From positions 1 to 30,073 of IMG/VR virus record IMGVR_UViG_3300042691_013854: 30,073 nt of DNA; one strand, given 5' to 3'. Positions within the stretch are counted from its first letter, which is position 1; each line of letters opens with the position of its first letter. This document shows positions 19,110 through 26,963 of this stretch, piece after piece. The position numbers and the translations under genes are program-made. This stretch comes from a virus. Under the pieces are notes generated by a model. That model was not told where the DNA came from and did not search any database. It saw only the letters and a list, made by a program, of their open reading frames with translations.

Positions 19110-19195
19110 CCTAGCGACGGCTTGGCCTAACCGCTAGGCCGCGCTACACTCCCCCTACCCTACGACAGGGCGGCGAATAGCCGCCCTGTCGATTT
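19110..19195 (+). promoter_or_regulatory. Candidate promoter and hairpin before the methyltransferase-glycosyltransferase gene
   Basis: TTGGCC (19122-19127), 17-bp spacer, TACACT (19145-19150) is a moderate promoter match, flanked by the inverted repeat CCTAGCG/CGCTAGG (19110-19116, 19132-19138). A perfect 12-bp stem with loop GAATA (19163-19191) follows and ends only 4 bases before the ATG. No Shine-Dalgarno lies outside the hairpin, so translation may be controlled by it, or it may act as a leaky terminator. Confidence 0.45.
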
Positions 19196-20371
19196 ATGGC
19201 AAACGGAATCGCAAGACTGGACATCGGTTGCGGCGAATACTGCGCCGCGGGTTATACGCCTTGGGACATTCGCGACGGGCGCAGCGCGGAAGTATTGGAA
19301 GGTATCCCCGACGCGTCGTTGGACGCGATCCGCGCCAGCCATGTGTTGGAACACGTCCCCTACGAACGCACTATGGCGACGCTGTCCGAATGGTCGCGCG
19401 CGCTGCGTATGGGCGGAACCTTGGACGTCGCCGTTCCCGACTTCGATAAGTTGGTGGACGACTACCGAAACGGCATCCCGAACTACAACATAGAACGCGT
19501 CCTGTTGGGCGGGCATACCGACGCGAACGACTCACACCACGCGATATTCAACCGTACCAAACTGGTCGAGTTATGCGCGTCGGTCGGACTCGACTACGCG
19601 GAGGATTGGACGGGTACGCCGCCGCAATGCAACGCGCACCCCGCTAGCCTCAACTGCCGTTTCGTCAAGCGTGGCCGCGCTCGGTTCCCGCTGCGTCCGC
19701 TTCCCGACGTCGTGGCCGTCTCGACCGTGCCGCGCCTGTTGTGGACGGAAAACATCCAAGCGATTGGTTCGGCACTTACTCCGCTCGGTATCCCGATGCG
19801 CCGCGCGACTGGCGTATTTTGGGGGCAATGCCTCCAACGAATCATGGTCGAGGCGTTGGACACGCGCGCAACCTACATTCTCGCCGTCGATTACGACACG
19901 ATTTTCGACGCGCACGACGTCATGGCCCTGCACCACTTGATGGAAAAAACAAAGTTGGATGCGTTGTGCGCGCTTCAGGTCGGGCGCGACCGCGATTCGC
20001 TCATCGGGACGATTGACGACGGCACGGGAAACCCGCTGCGCGAAATGCCCCGAAAGCGGTTGGCCGAAGACTATTGGCCCGTGCTGTTCGGCCATTTCGG
20101 GTTGACGCTGATTCGGTTGGACGCCTTGCGGAAACTGCCGCGGCCGTGGTTCCTCGGGCAACCCGACGCCAACGGCGACTGGTCGGAACAGCGCGTGGAC
20201 GACGACGTGTACTTTTGGCGCAAGGCGCGCACGGCGGGTTGGCGCGTCGGCACGACGCCGCTAGTTCGGGTCGGTCACTTGCAAAACCTCATCACGTGGC
20301 CAGGGGTGGATTTGGAACCCGTCTTCCAATTCTGTCCCGCCTTCCACGAAAAGGGCCGTCCGCAATGGTAA
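19196..20371 (+). CDS. SAM methyltransferase-glycosyltransferase fusion protein
   Basis: A 391-aa protein opening MANGIARLDIGCGEYCAAGY. Residues 1-160 read as a class I methyltransferase: LDIGCG (8-13, SAM loop), IRASHVLEHVPYERTMATLS, then EWSRALRMGGTLDVAVPDFD. Residues about 170-391 read as a GT-A glycosyltransferase: VVAVSTVPRLLWTENIQAIG, RATYILAVDYDTIFDAHDVM with a D-x-D at about 232-234, PVLFGHFGLTLIRLDALRKL, and VDDDVYFWRKARTAGWRVGT. It could modify virion, host surface or DNA. It sits in the capsid block, possibly with its own promoter, like a moron gene. Confidence 0.7.
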   Translation: MANGIARLDIGCGEYCAAGYTPWDIRDGRSAEVLEGIPDASLDAIRASHVLEHVPYERTMATLSEWSRALRMGGTLDVAVPDFDKLVDDYRNGIPNYNIERVLLGGHTDANDSHHAIFNRTKLVELCASVGLDYAEDWTGTPPQCNAHPASLNCRFVKRGRARFPLRPLPDVVAVSTVPRLLWTENIQAIGSALTPLGIPMRRATGVFWGQCLQRIMVEALDTRATYILAVDYDTIFDAHDVMALHHLMEKTKLDALCALQVGRDRDSLIGTIDDGTGNPLREMPRKRLAEDYWPVLFGHFGLTLIRLDALRKLPRPWFLGQPDANGDWSEQRVDDDVYFWRKARTAGWRVGTTPLVRVGHLQNLITWPGVDLEPVFQFCPAFHEKGRPQW

Positions 20372-20634
20372 ACGCGTCGAACCTTACGACCGTCCGTTTC
20401 CTCCGCGATTGGGGCCGCTACCGCTATGGCGCGGTCGTCGCGCTCGGGCCGCAAGCCGCGCGCGCCGCGCTCGGACTCGGCTACGCCGTGCCTGTCGCGG
20501 AAGGCGGCACGACGCCCGTACAGGCGTCCGACGAACCTACCGCACCGACTGCCGCCCCTGTTGCGCTCGACGCCTTAGCCGCGCCGCCTAGGCCGCGCCG
20601 CGGCCGTCCGCCAAAGCCAAACCGCCCCGAATAG
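20365..20634 (+). CDS. Small protein with AT-hook-like tail
   Basis: An 89-aa protein opening MVNASNLTTVRFLRDWGRYR. The N-terminal half (W-x-x-Y-x-x-G-A-V-V-A-L-G-P-Q-A-A-R...L-G-Y-A-V-P-V) is a small domain seen in short proteins between capsid and connector genes of many phages. After a Pro/Ala linker the end RPRRGRPPKPNRPE contains an AT-hook core (RGRP), suggesting DNA contact inside the head. The ATG overlaps the end of the preceding gene by 7 bases. Confidence 0.6.
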   Translation: MVNASNLTTVRFLRDWGRYRYGAVVALGPQAARAALGLGYAVPVAEGGTTPVQASDEPTAPTAAPVALDALAAPPRPRRGRPPKPNRPE

Positions 20635-20654
20635 TTAGCCGATAGGAACGACGA

Positions 20655-21509
20655 ATGGCCGTTGACCAATACGCGATCACGACCCTTGCCGCGCTGAAGG
20701 CGCATCTAAACATCACGACGTCCACGGACGACGCGTTGTTAGAAGCCGCAATCGACCGCGCGACATACGCCATTGAAGCGTACCTAGATAGGAAAGTCGT
20801 TCAGCGGCGCATATACGAATGGACGACCGCGAACGGGTACGGGCAACTGGTCCTGAAAAACCCGCCAGTCGGCCACGTGCATTTCGCGGGGTATGGCGCG
20901 CTCGGTTGCATGACGGTAAGTTCGGCCGTATCGACCGACCTTTCCGCGGTCGTGACCGTCGCGGAAACGCGCCTTACGTTGGTGCGCGTGGACTCGTCGG
21001 GAAATGAGACGATTACCCAAATCAACTTCAGCAATCACAAAACCGCGTCGGCAATCGCCGCGGTAATCAACGCTACCACGGGGTTTACCGCGTCGGTCGC
21101 GTCGAACTGCATAGCGCAGCGGATGAACCGCATCGTCGGACGCGACATTCGGAACGCGCCGCTGTTGCTGACCTATACGGACCAGTCGCAACAGGACATT
21201 TCGGGCGACTTGGAACGCGGCATCCTGTACGTCGGCCGCGGATACGACGACTTGGACGCGCACTTCCCCGTTGGCCCGCTGTCCATGTTCGTGGACTACG
21301 ACGGCGGCTTCGAAACCGTCCCGCCCGATATCGTGCTTGCGTGTCTGACCCTTGCCGCGCAGTACTACAACACGCGGGCGCGGGATTCGTCGGTCCAGTC
21401 GGAATCGTTCGGGGACTATTCGTACACGCTTGCGTCACCTTCGGCTAGCGGAAGCACGATGCCCGCGGAAGTCGCGAACTTGCTTTCCCCTTGGAAGCGT
21501 TACCGATGA
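20655..21509 (+). CDS. Head-tail connector (gp6-like adaptor) with an insertion
   Basis: A 284-aa protein opening MAVDQYAITTLAALKAHLNI. The first 55 residues (TSTDDALLEAAIDRATYAIE AYLD) and the last part (DIVLACLTLAAQYYNTRARD, then SPWKRYR) fit the helical phage_connect_1/HK97 gp6 adaptor that docks on the portal. About 150 residues between (beta-rich; AVVTVAETRLTLVRVDSSGN, INFSNHKTASAIAAVINATT) form an inserted domain, making it nearly twice the usual length. GATAGGAACGACGA precedes the ATG. Confidence 0.7.
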   Translation: MAVDQYAITTLAALKAHLNITTSTDDALLEAAIDRATYAIEAYLDRKVVQRRIYEWTTANGYGQLVLKNPPVGHVHFAGYGALGCMTVSSAVSTDLSAVVTVAETRLTLVRVDSSGNETITQINFSNHKTASAIAAVINATTGFTASVASNCIAQRMNRIVGRDIRNAPLLLTYTDQSQQDISGDLERGILYVGRGYDDLDAHFPVGPLSMFVDYDGGFETVPPDIVLACLTLAAQYYNTRARDSSVQSESFGDYSYTLASPSASGSTMPAEVANLLSPWKRYR

Positions 21510-21880
21510 GCGTGGAAACCCTCATTGCGAACCACGGATCGGGCGTTTCCCTGATCCGTCCGACGCAGACGGCCAATTCGGAGGGCGCAATGGCGCGCCA
21601 GTACGAATCGGCGGGCGCGCTGCGCGCGTTCGTGCAACCGCGGTCGAGCAACGACGCGCCGTTCAGCGGCCGCGCGCTGCAACAGGACTCGGTTACGTTC
21701 TACTTCGCGGGGCAACCCGATATCCGAACCGACGACTTGCTACAGGTCGGCAGCGCGTTCTACCACGTGACGGGCGTACGCGTCCCGATCCTGCGCGCGG
21801 TTTCCCGCGGCAACTGCCATACCATCGTTGACACGACGCAACGCAACGGGGACACGGTTACCGTGGTCGTCGCGCCATGA
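21506..21880 (+). CDS. Head closure / stopper-like protein
   Basis: A 124-aa protein opening MSVETLIANHGSGVSLIRPT. It is beta-rich: RAFVQPRSSNDAPFSGRALQ, then QDSVTFYFAGQPDIRTDDLL, then QVGSAFYHVTGVRVPI. This resembles head-closure (gp16/gpFII-type) proteins, where a core barrel carries a defined D-x-L-x-x-G-x-x-F/Y-x-V segment. Order (after gp6-like, before gp10-like) supports this. The start overlaps the connector stop as ATGA. Confidence 0.65.
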   Translation: MSVETLIANHGSGVSLIRPTQTANSEGAMARQYESAGALRAFVQPRSSNDAPFSGRALQQDSVTFYFAGQPDIRTDDLLQVGSAFYHVTGVRVPILRAVSRGNCHTIVDTTQRNGDTVTVVVAP

Positions 21881-22458
21881 CGCAATGGAAAGACAACCCC
21901 GAAGCAAACGCCAAACTGAAGGCGGCGGTTCAGGAAGGCGTAAACGCGTACCTGTTGATTCTGTCGCGCGCGCTCCGCGAACAGTTGTCCAAGCCTGGAA
22001 CGGGCCGCGCGTATCGCGTCAACCAAGGAAGGGGACGCCGCGCGCGAAACCTTCGCGAATCGGGATTCCATCGCGCAAGCCGCGCGGGTTCGCCGCCCGC
22101 GGCGGATACGGGAATGCTGCGCCGTTCGTGGCAACTCGGCCGTACCCGACTGCGCGGCGCGGTCCATCCGTCCGACACGGGCGGCAAGGCGGGCGCGGAC
22201 GGCGGCGGTATGTCCACGGGCCGCGCGACCAGTCGGCGCGGAACCAAGGTTGTTTCCTCGACCCTTGGAATCCTGAACACGAACGACCGAATCGGATACC
22301 GCTTCGGTTCGGCGGTCAAGTATGCGCGGATCGAATTCGGCTACGGCCGAACCGCGCCGCGTCCCTACATTCGGCCGACGCTGAACGCCATACGCGACCT
22401 GTTCGCGCCGACTATGGCCGCTGCCCTGAAGCGGAACCTAGGGGGGGGCAGACGATGA
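21877..22458 (+). CDS. HK97 gp10-like neck / tail-completion protein
   Basis: A 193-aa protein opening MTQWKDNPEANAKLKAAVQE. The C-terminal block VKYARIEFGYGRTAPRPYIR then PTLNAIRDLFAPTM is the hallmark of the HK97 gp10 family (Y-A-x-x-x-E-F-G...A-x-P-F/Y-x-R-P-A/T). The N-terminal helix and a basic, probably flexible middle (QGRGRRARNLRESGFHRASR) precede it. It joins the neck to the tail. The start overlaps the previous stop as ATGA. Confidence 0.75.
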   Translation: MTQWKDNPEANAKLKAAVQEGVNAYLLILSRALREQLSKPGTGRAYRVNQGRGRRARNLRESGFHRASRAGSPPAADTGMLRRSWQLGRTRLRGAVHPSDTGGKAGADGGGMSTGRATSRRGTKVVSSTLGILNTNDRIGYRFGSAVKYARIEFGYGRTAPRPYIRPTLNAIRDLFAPTMAAALKRNLGGGRR

Positions 22459-22871
22459 AAGCAATCCTGACCGCCCTTCGTAGCCGCATCGTCGCGGGTA
22501 CGAATCCGACGCAGTTCTACGGGTATCTTGGAACGCGGGTATTCCTCGACTCCGCGCCTGGGGATACCGTGTTGCCGTTGTGCGTCTACTCCGCGGAAAC
22601 GACCACGTTTCAACGGACGATGGACAATACCGAACGCCACGTGGTATCGGTTACCTTCACGGTCTACGAAACGCAGGAACAATGCACCTACGGTATGCAA
22701 GCACTTGCATACCTACGTACTTGGATCGACGGATACACGCTTTCCCCGACTGGCTACGACCGCGCGTTGTGCATCCTGCGTTCCCGCGGCGCGCCGTCAT
22801 TCGACGGGGAAAACTGGTCGATATCCGACAGGTACGAAATCATCGGACAGCGAATCACCACGACGACATAA
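22455..22871 (+). CDS. Tail terminator-like protein
   Basis: A 138-aa protein opening MKAILTALRSRIVAGTNPTQ. It has the gpU/gp17-like plan: an N-terminal helix, a strand block (LPLCVYSAETTTFQRTMDNT, VVSVTFTVYETQEQCTYGMQ), a helix and a last strand pair with D-R-Y-E-I-I-G-Q-R. Tail terminators cap the tube and join it to the head. The start overlaps the previous stop as ATGA at 22455. Confidence 0.65.
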   Translation: MKAILTALRSRIVAGTNPTQFYGYLGTRVFLDSAPGDTVLPLCVYSAETTTFQRTMDNTERHVVSVTFTVYETQEQCTYGMQALAYLRTWIDGYTLSPTGYDRALCILRSRGAPSFDGENWSISDRYEIIGQRITTTT

Positions 22872-22880
22872 GGAAACGCC

Positions 22881-23312
22881 ATGCCGCTTACATACCTTAC
22901 GGGCAACGACGGACTTTGCACCCTTCCGACCGCGCATACGATGAACGTCAAGGTTTGGGCGGCGAACGTCGCCTACTTCGTTTCTGACCAAACTGGTTTT
23001 TCCATGACGGGCAAATACCGTCGTCTCGGCATCGTGGACATTACGGGCAGTCTTGGCGGAAACCCGACGTACGGTTCCGCGGGTACGCCGTTCGGCACGA
23101 TCACGACTTCGACCCTTCCCGCGCAGAACGGCGGTTCGTTGGTGCTTGCGTTCAACGCTTCGGGAACCAGTACGACCAACGCTAGCCTTACGTTTGACGT
23201 CGTCTTCTCGTCAATCGCGCTGAACGCCGACAAGTCGGGCGACGCAACGCTAACCCTGAACTACGAAATGTCGGATACCAACGGTCCCTCGGTCGTTTGG
23301 GTCACGTCGTGA
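22881..23312 (+). CDS. Major tail tube protein (putative)
   Basis: A 143-aa protein opening MPLTYLTGNDGLCTLPTAHT. The beta-rich sequence contains MNVKVWAANVAYFVSDQTGF, RRLGIVDITGSLGGNPTYGS, TLPAQNGGSLVLAFNASGTS and ASLTFDVVFSSIALNADKSG. This fits the short tail tube proteins that stack as hexameric rings. Position between terminator and chaperones is as expected for siphoviruses. AAGGAAAC precedes the ATG. Confidence 0.7.
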   Translation: MPLTYLTGNDGLCTLPTAHTMNVKVWAANVAYFVSDQTGFSMTGKYRRLGIVDITGSLGGNPTYGSAGTPFGTITTSTLPAQNGGSLVLAFNASGTSTTNASLTFDVVFSSIALNADKSGDATLTLNYEMSDTNGPSVVWVTS

Positions 23313-23635
23313 CGCACCCCGCGTTGGTCGCGCCCGCCGATACCGACTGGATTGTTTCGGTCGTGTCGTCCGATGGAAAGACGTCGCGCTACCGCGTCTC
23401 GCCTGGATCGCTCGACCCCGAAGAGGCGATCCGCCGCGCCCTGCGTTCGTCGGGCATCCCGATTCCCAACGTGCGCGAAGTGTCGTATCTTCGCGCCTAC
23501 GACCATCTGAAGATTTCCACGACCGACATAGACGCGCAGTTCGCGGCGTTGGTCGAGGATGCGAAGAGGCGCGCCCAATGCTTGGAAACATCGTCGTACA
23601 GGTCGGAAGCGAACAGCGTTCATTCCGTCCGCTGA
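23309..23635 (+). CDS. Hypothetical protein between tail tube and tail chaperone
   Basis: A 108-aa protein from a GTG at 23309 overlapping the previous stop (GTGA). It opens MTHPALVAPADTDWIVSVVS and has SSDGKTSRYRVSPGSLDPEE, a helix (AIRRALRSSGI) and a second helix (DIDAQFAALVEDAKRRAQ). It overlaps the chaperone gene by 58 bases in another frame. I do not recognise it; it is probably a tail assembly accessory protein. Confidence 0.55.
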   Translation: MTHPALVAPADTDWIVSVVSSDGKTSRYRVSPGSLDPEEAIRRALRSSGIPIPNVREVSYLRAYDHLKISTTDIDAQFAALVEDAKRRAQCLETSSYRSEANSVHSVR

Positions 23636-24009
23636 CCGTTCGGGAACTATGCACCGCGCACAACGCGTTGGCGGAATCCGTCGCGCGCGCGGCTATCCTC
23701 GACTGCCGCGCGCTCGGACTCGACGCGGACGAGACGCTGAGGCGCGCCAAGGAAGCACGGGAAGACGCGCGCCTGTCGTCGTCCATCATCCGTTCGTGCT
23801 TCACGATGGACGGCGCGTCGCGCATCGTGGAAGCAAGCACGGGGGCGGAAGCGTTCGAATCGGCTGTGGACGGCATGACGCCCGACGCGATTTCCGAACT
23901 GGCCCTGCAACTCGTCGGGTTCGAATGGTCGGCCGACCTCTCAAAATGGGTGCGCCGTTCGCGGGAAGCGAACAACGCGAACGGCGCGAACGTCCACGCG
24001 AATGGCTAA
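23578..24009 (+). CDS. Tail assembly chaperone, G-like
   Basis: A 143-aa protein opening MLGNIVVQVGSEQRSFRPLT. It is mainly helical (VRELCTAHNALAESVARAAI, AISELALQLVGFEWSADLSK) and lies directly before the tape measure, where lambda-type G/GT chaperones are found. The last 20 codons overlap an ORF in the -1 frame that continues to 24182. GAAGAGGCG lies just before the ATG. Confidence 0.65.
   Translation: MLGNIVVQVGSEQRSFRPLTVRELCTAHNALAESVARAAILDCRALGLDADETLRRAKEAREDARLSSSIIRSCFTMDGASRIVEASTGAEAFESAVDGMTPDAISELALQLVGFEWSADLSKWVRRSREANNANGANVHANG
23941..23949 (+). other. Candidate -1 ribosomal frameshift site
   Basis: Zero-frame codons TCA AAA TGG contain four consecutive A. The lysine tRNA can slip from AAA (23944-23946) to AAA (23943-23945), after which the ribosome reads ATG GGT in the -1 frame. 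It is not a perfect X-XXY-YYZ heptamer, so a simple one-tRNA slip is more likely than tandem slippage. Confidence 0.45.
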
Positions 24010-24182
24010 GGGAAGCATACTTGCTAGCCGCCGAAGCGAACATTCCCGACCCGCTCGGACTGCCCGTCGCTGAATTCGACGGACTGTTGGCCGCGCTGTC
24101 GGAAGGCGCGCCGCGGCGCGCTGAACCGATGGACGCGCGCCAGTACGTTGAACGCATGATGCGGGAAGGCGGCGCACGATGA
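23946..24182 (+). CDS. T-like extension of the tail chaperone (-1 frame)
   Basis: A 78-codon segment in the -1 frame opening MGAPFAGSEQRERRERPREW. It is helical with LREAYLLAAEANIPDPLGLP and MDARQYVERMMREGGAR. Read as a frameshift product it would join the 123 residues of the G-like protein for a 201-aa GT protein. There is no Shine-Dalgarno before the ATG at 23946, which favours frameshifting over a separate start. The end overlaps the tape measure start as ATGA. Confidence 0.55.
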   Translation: MGAPFAGSEQRERRERPREWLREAYLLAAEANIPDPLGLPVAEFDGLLAALSEGAPRRAEPMDARQYVERMMREGGAR

Positions 24183-25312
24183 GCGTAAACGCGGGCGAAG
24201 TCTATATCGACGTAGGCGCGAACCTCGGGAAACTGGACGCGGGGTTGGCGCAAGCAAAGGAAAAGTCGGTCGCCGCGGGCAAGTCGGCGGGTTTCGACTT
24301 CGGCGCGAAGTTCGGTGAACAGGCCAAGGGAATCGTAGGCCAACTGGCGGGGCCGATGATTGCGGCCACGCTTGCGAAGGGAATCGCGTCGGTCCTGCGG
24401 TCGGACCAGGATATGCCTACCGCGATCCTAGACGCGGTCAAGACGATTCCGTTCGTCGGCGCGTTTGCCGACCTCGGTTCCGCGATATACGAAGCGACCT
24501 TCGGCGCGGCCGACAAGGCGGCGGAAGACTTGATCGCGAAGCAAACCGCCGCGCGCGATTCGCTGTTGCGCGCAGCGGGCGAACGCCGTAAGGAAGAGGC
24601 GGCGGGCGAAGCCGCCGCGGGCGGCATGACGTTGGAAGCCGAACGCCTTCGGCAACAGCAGGAACTCAACGCCCTTCGCGCCAAGGGCGACGCGAAGGCG
24701 ATTGCCGACGCCGAATACAAACTGAAGTTGGACCAACTGGATTTGGAACTTCAGTTGAAGTTGGCCGCGGAAGACGTGTCGGACGTCGAACTAAACGCGT
24801 TGCTCAGGTTGAACGCCGAAAAGCGGAAACTGTACGCGCAGGAACGCGACCAACGAATCCGCGACGCGGAGGAAGTCGCCGCGAAGGAACGCGAAGCGAA
24901 GGAAAAGCAAGCCGACGCCGAACGCCAACGCGTCGAATCGTCGCGCCAGTCGGCCGAAGACGCGTTGAAGCGGGCGCGCATCGAACGCGAAGAGGCGGGG
25001 AAGCAAGACGACGCGCAGTTGCGGAAGCGTTTGCGCGCGGTCGAACTTGAAAAGGAACTGCGCGGCGCGGCGTCCGACGCCGAACGCGAGGCGATCCGCG
25101 AACGCTTCCGATTGGAAGACGAGACGGCCGACATAAAGGCGAAGGCGGCGAAGGCGGCGGGGCAGTCGTTCCAAGCGGGCAGCGCGCAGACCGCGCTAGG
25201 AACGTTCACGTTCGACCCCTACCCGCCCGCCACGCAGCGTTCGTTGGATGAACGCATGGCGAAGGCGACGGAAGAGGTTGCAAAGTTGATGCGTAGCCAA
25301 GGGTTCACCTAA
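24179..25312 (+). CDS. Tape measure protein (short)
   Basis: A 377-aa protein opening MSVNAGEVYIDVGANLGKLD, the usual tape measure start (G-x-V-x-I-x-V-x-A-x-x-x-K-L-D...L). A hydrophobic stretch, AKGIVGQLAGPMIAATLAKG, precedes a long charged coiled coil (about 130-330; EEVAAKEREAKEKQADAERQ and similar). The C-terminus has LDERMAKATEEVAKLMRSQG. It sets tail length: at roughly 1.5 angstrom per residue the tail would be only about 55-60 nm. No peptidase or lysozyme domain is seen. Confidence 0.8.
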   Translation: MSVNAGEVYIDVGANLGKLDAGLAQAKEKSVAAGKSAGFDFGAKFGEQAKGIVGQLAGPMIAATLAKGIASVLRSDQDMPTAILDAVKTIPFVGAFADLGSAIYEATFGAADKAAEDLIAKQTAARDSLLRAAGERRKEEAAGEAAAGGMTLEAERLRQQQELNALRAKGDAKAIADAEYKLKLDQLDLELQLKLAAEDVSDVELNALLRLNAEKRKLYAQERDQRIRDAEEVAAKEREAKEKQADAERQRVESSRQSAEDALKRARIEREEAGKQDDAQLRKRLRAVELEKELRGAASDAEREAIRERFRLEDETADIKAKAAKAAGQSFQAGSAQTALGTFTFDPYPPATQRSLDERMAKATEEVAKLMRSQGFT

Positions 25313-26187
25313 TGCCGAATATCGCGGTAATCGAACAACAGGACTCCCGAACGTGGTCCTACGACGCGGGCCGCGTCAACGCGTCGCGAACGTTCCGCGT
25401 CTACGACAAGTCGGGAACTCTCGGCGTACTTACGACCGTCCGCGACGTGCGCGAAATGTTCGGCGTGGCAAGCGGTGCGAATAGCCCCGTGGAGGCGTGG
25501 ACGAACGACGGTCCCGACGCGCTACCGATCAAAGGCGAACTATTCCCCGACGAATCGACCGTCTACGCGCGGTCGTATGCGGTCACGCACGAACCGAATA
25601 CGTTCCTTTGGTACGTAACATGGAACTACAGCAACGCGCAAGTTACGTCGTCTAGCGCGCAACCTGGCGAACCTGGCTACGTCGAATGGACCCTAGACCT
25701 TCAGGCGACGTTCCAAGATACTTGGATCGAAGGGCCGACCATTCCGACCGATGGAACCGTCACGCCGTCTAGCCAAATCACGGGCGGAACCCAAATCGAC
25801 ATTGAGGGCGTACCGTTCAGCCGCCTTCGGTATACGTCGGAAATCGTCATAAACGAAACGATTGAGACGGTATCGGGTTTGCCGTCGATCCTGACCGCCA
25901 TGCGGAACGCCCGCGGCAAGCGGAACAACGCGATTTGGGAAGGGATCGCCAAGGGTCGCGCCCTGTACGCGGGCGGGCAGATTCGCCGCCAAGGCGTCAG
26001 CCTGTACACGGTTACCCATCGCATCGTTGAGGATTCCGAATTTCACTTGGTACAGGTTCCCGACCGCGACACGTCGGGCCGAATCCCAACCAGTTCCATC
26101 GGCGGCGCGCAGCGCGCCACGAAAGTCTATTGGCGTCAGCCGTTCCCGTCGTTCTACGACTTTACAGTTATTTCGTCTAATTGGTAA
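25312..26187 (+). CDS. Putative distal tail / baseplate protein
   Basis: A 291-aa protein opening MPNIAVIEQQDSRTWSYDAG. It is beta-rich with blocks such as YAVTHEPNTFLWYVTWNYSN, PGYVEWTLDLQATFQDTWIE and FSRLRYTSEIVINETIETVS, and ends QPFPSFYDFTVISSNW. It follows the tape measure directly (TAATG overlap), where distal tail proteins lie. I do not recognise a family by motif. Confidence 0.55.
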   Translation: MPNIAVIEQQDSRTWSYDAGRVNASRTFRVYDKSGTLGVLTTVRDVREMFGVASGANSPVEAWTNDGPDALPIKGELFPDESTVYARSYAVTHEPNTFLWYVTWNYSNAQVTSSSAQPGEPGYVEWTLDLQATFQDTWIEGPTIPTDGTVTPSSQITGGTQIDIEGVPFSRLRYTSEIVINETIETVSGLPSILTAMRNARGKRNNAIWEGIAKGRALYAGGQIRRQGVSLYTVTHRIVEDSEFHLVQVPDRDTSGRIPTSSIGGAQRATKVYWRQPFPSFYDFTVISSNW

Positions 26188-26963
26188 TGAACCTACCGCG
26201 ATTCACCTCGGGTTCGGTCGGCCGTCTGACGTTCGAACACGTCAACGAAATATGTTCGTTGGTCGAGCAACTGCGGCCGTTGCTCGTCAAGGACGGGCGG
26301 CTCGGAACGCTTGGGGAATTTGAAACCATCTTCGCGCGGATCACGGCGCGCGACATTACGTACGGTTCGCACCAATGGGTGGAAGTCGAACCGAAGGCGC
26401 GCAACGAAGTTCGGTTCCCCTCCGAATGGCAAGACCGCGTAGGCGGTCGCAAGTCGAACGCGCCCGCGGACGGCGCGGCGTACCAACCCGCGTACGCAAT
26501 CAACCCGTTCACGTTCACCCTTCCGAACGACGTCCAGTTGCTAGACGTGAATACGGTCGTATGCCTAGCGCGGCTGAAGGGCGTGGACGGCAAGGTTAGT
26601 TGGTTGGTCGTGGCAAGCAAGCCGCCGTCCGCCGTCTTCCCCGCCGAAATCGTCGGGGCGGTCGCAATCGGAACGACCACGCCGACAAACCGTTGGCGGT
26701 ACTACTGGCGGGAAGTACGATGGAACGTACAGGCCGCGACTTGGGAAACGTTCACGGGCGCGCGCGTGTCGCTTGCCCAAACGCCCGACTACCCGACCGC
26801 GGTCAACGGTTGCGAACAATCGTCGGTCAGTTGGGGCGGCATCGGTCCAGGCAACATTGTGTCTAACCTCGCCATACCGAACGGAACCGTCGTCCCCCTT
26901 GCGTTCGTCGGGATCATTCCTTTCTTCAGCCTACCGAACCCCCTACGGATCGAATGCCCGTGA
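26187..26963 (+). CDS. Putative tail tip protein
   Basis: A 258-aa protein opening MNLPRFTSGSVGRLTFEHVN followed by EICSLVEQLRPLL. An N-terminal helix gives way to strands with many Trp residues (VSWLVVASKPPSAVFPAEIV, NRWRYYWREVRWNVQAATWE, GNIVSNLAIPNGTVVPLAFV). The block L-T-F-x-x-V-N-E-I is common at the start of tail-associated proteins in uncultured siphoviruses. The ATG at 26187 shares a base with the previous TAA. Confidence 0.55.
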   Translation: MNLPRFTSGSVGRLTFEHVNEICSLVEQLRPLLVKDGRLGTLGEFETIFARITARDITYGSHQWVEVEPKARNEVRFPSEWQDRVGGRKSNAPADGAAYQPAYAINPFTFTLPNDVQLLDVNTVVCLARLKGVDGKVSWLVVASKPPSAVFPAEIVGAVAIGTTTPTNRWRYYWREVRWNVQAATWETFTGARVSLAQTPDYPTAVNGCEQSSVSWGGIGPGNIVSNLAIPNGTVVPLAFVGIIPFFSLPNPLRIECP

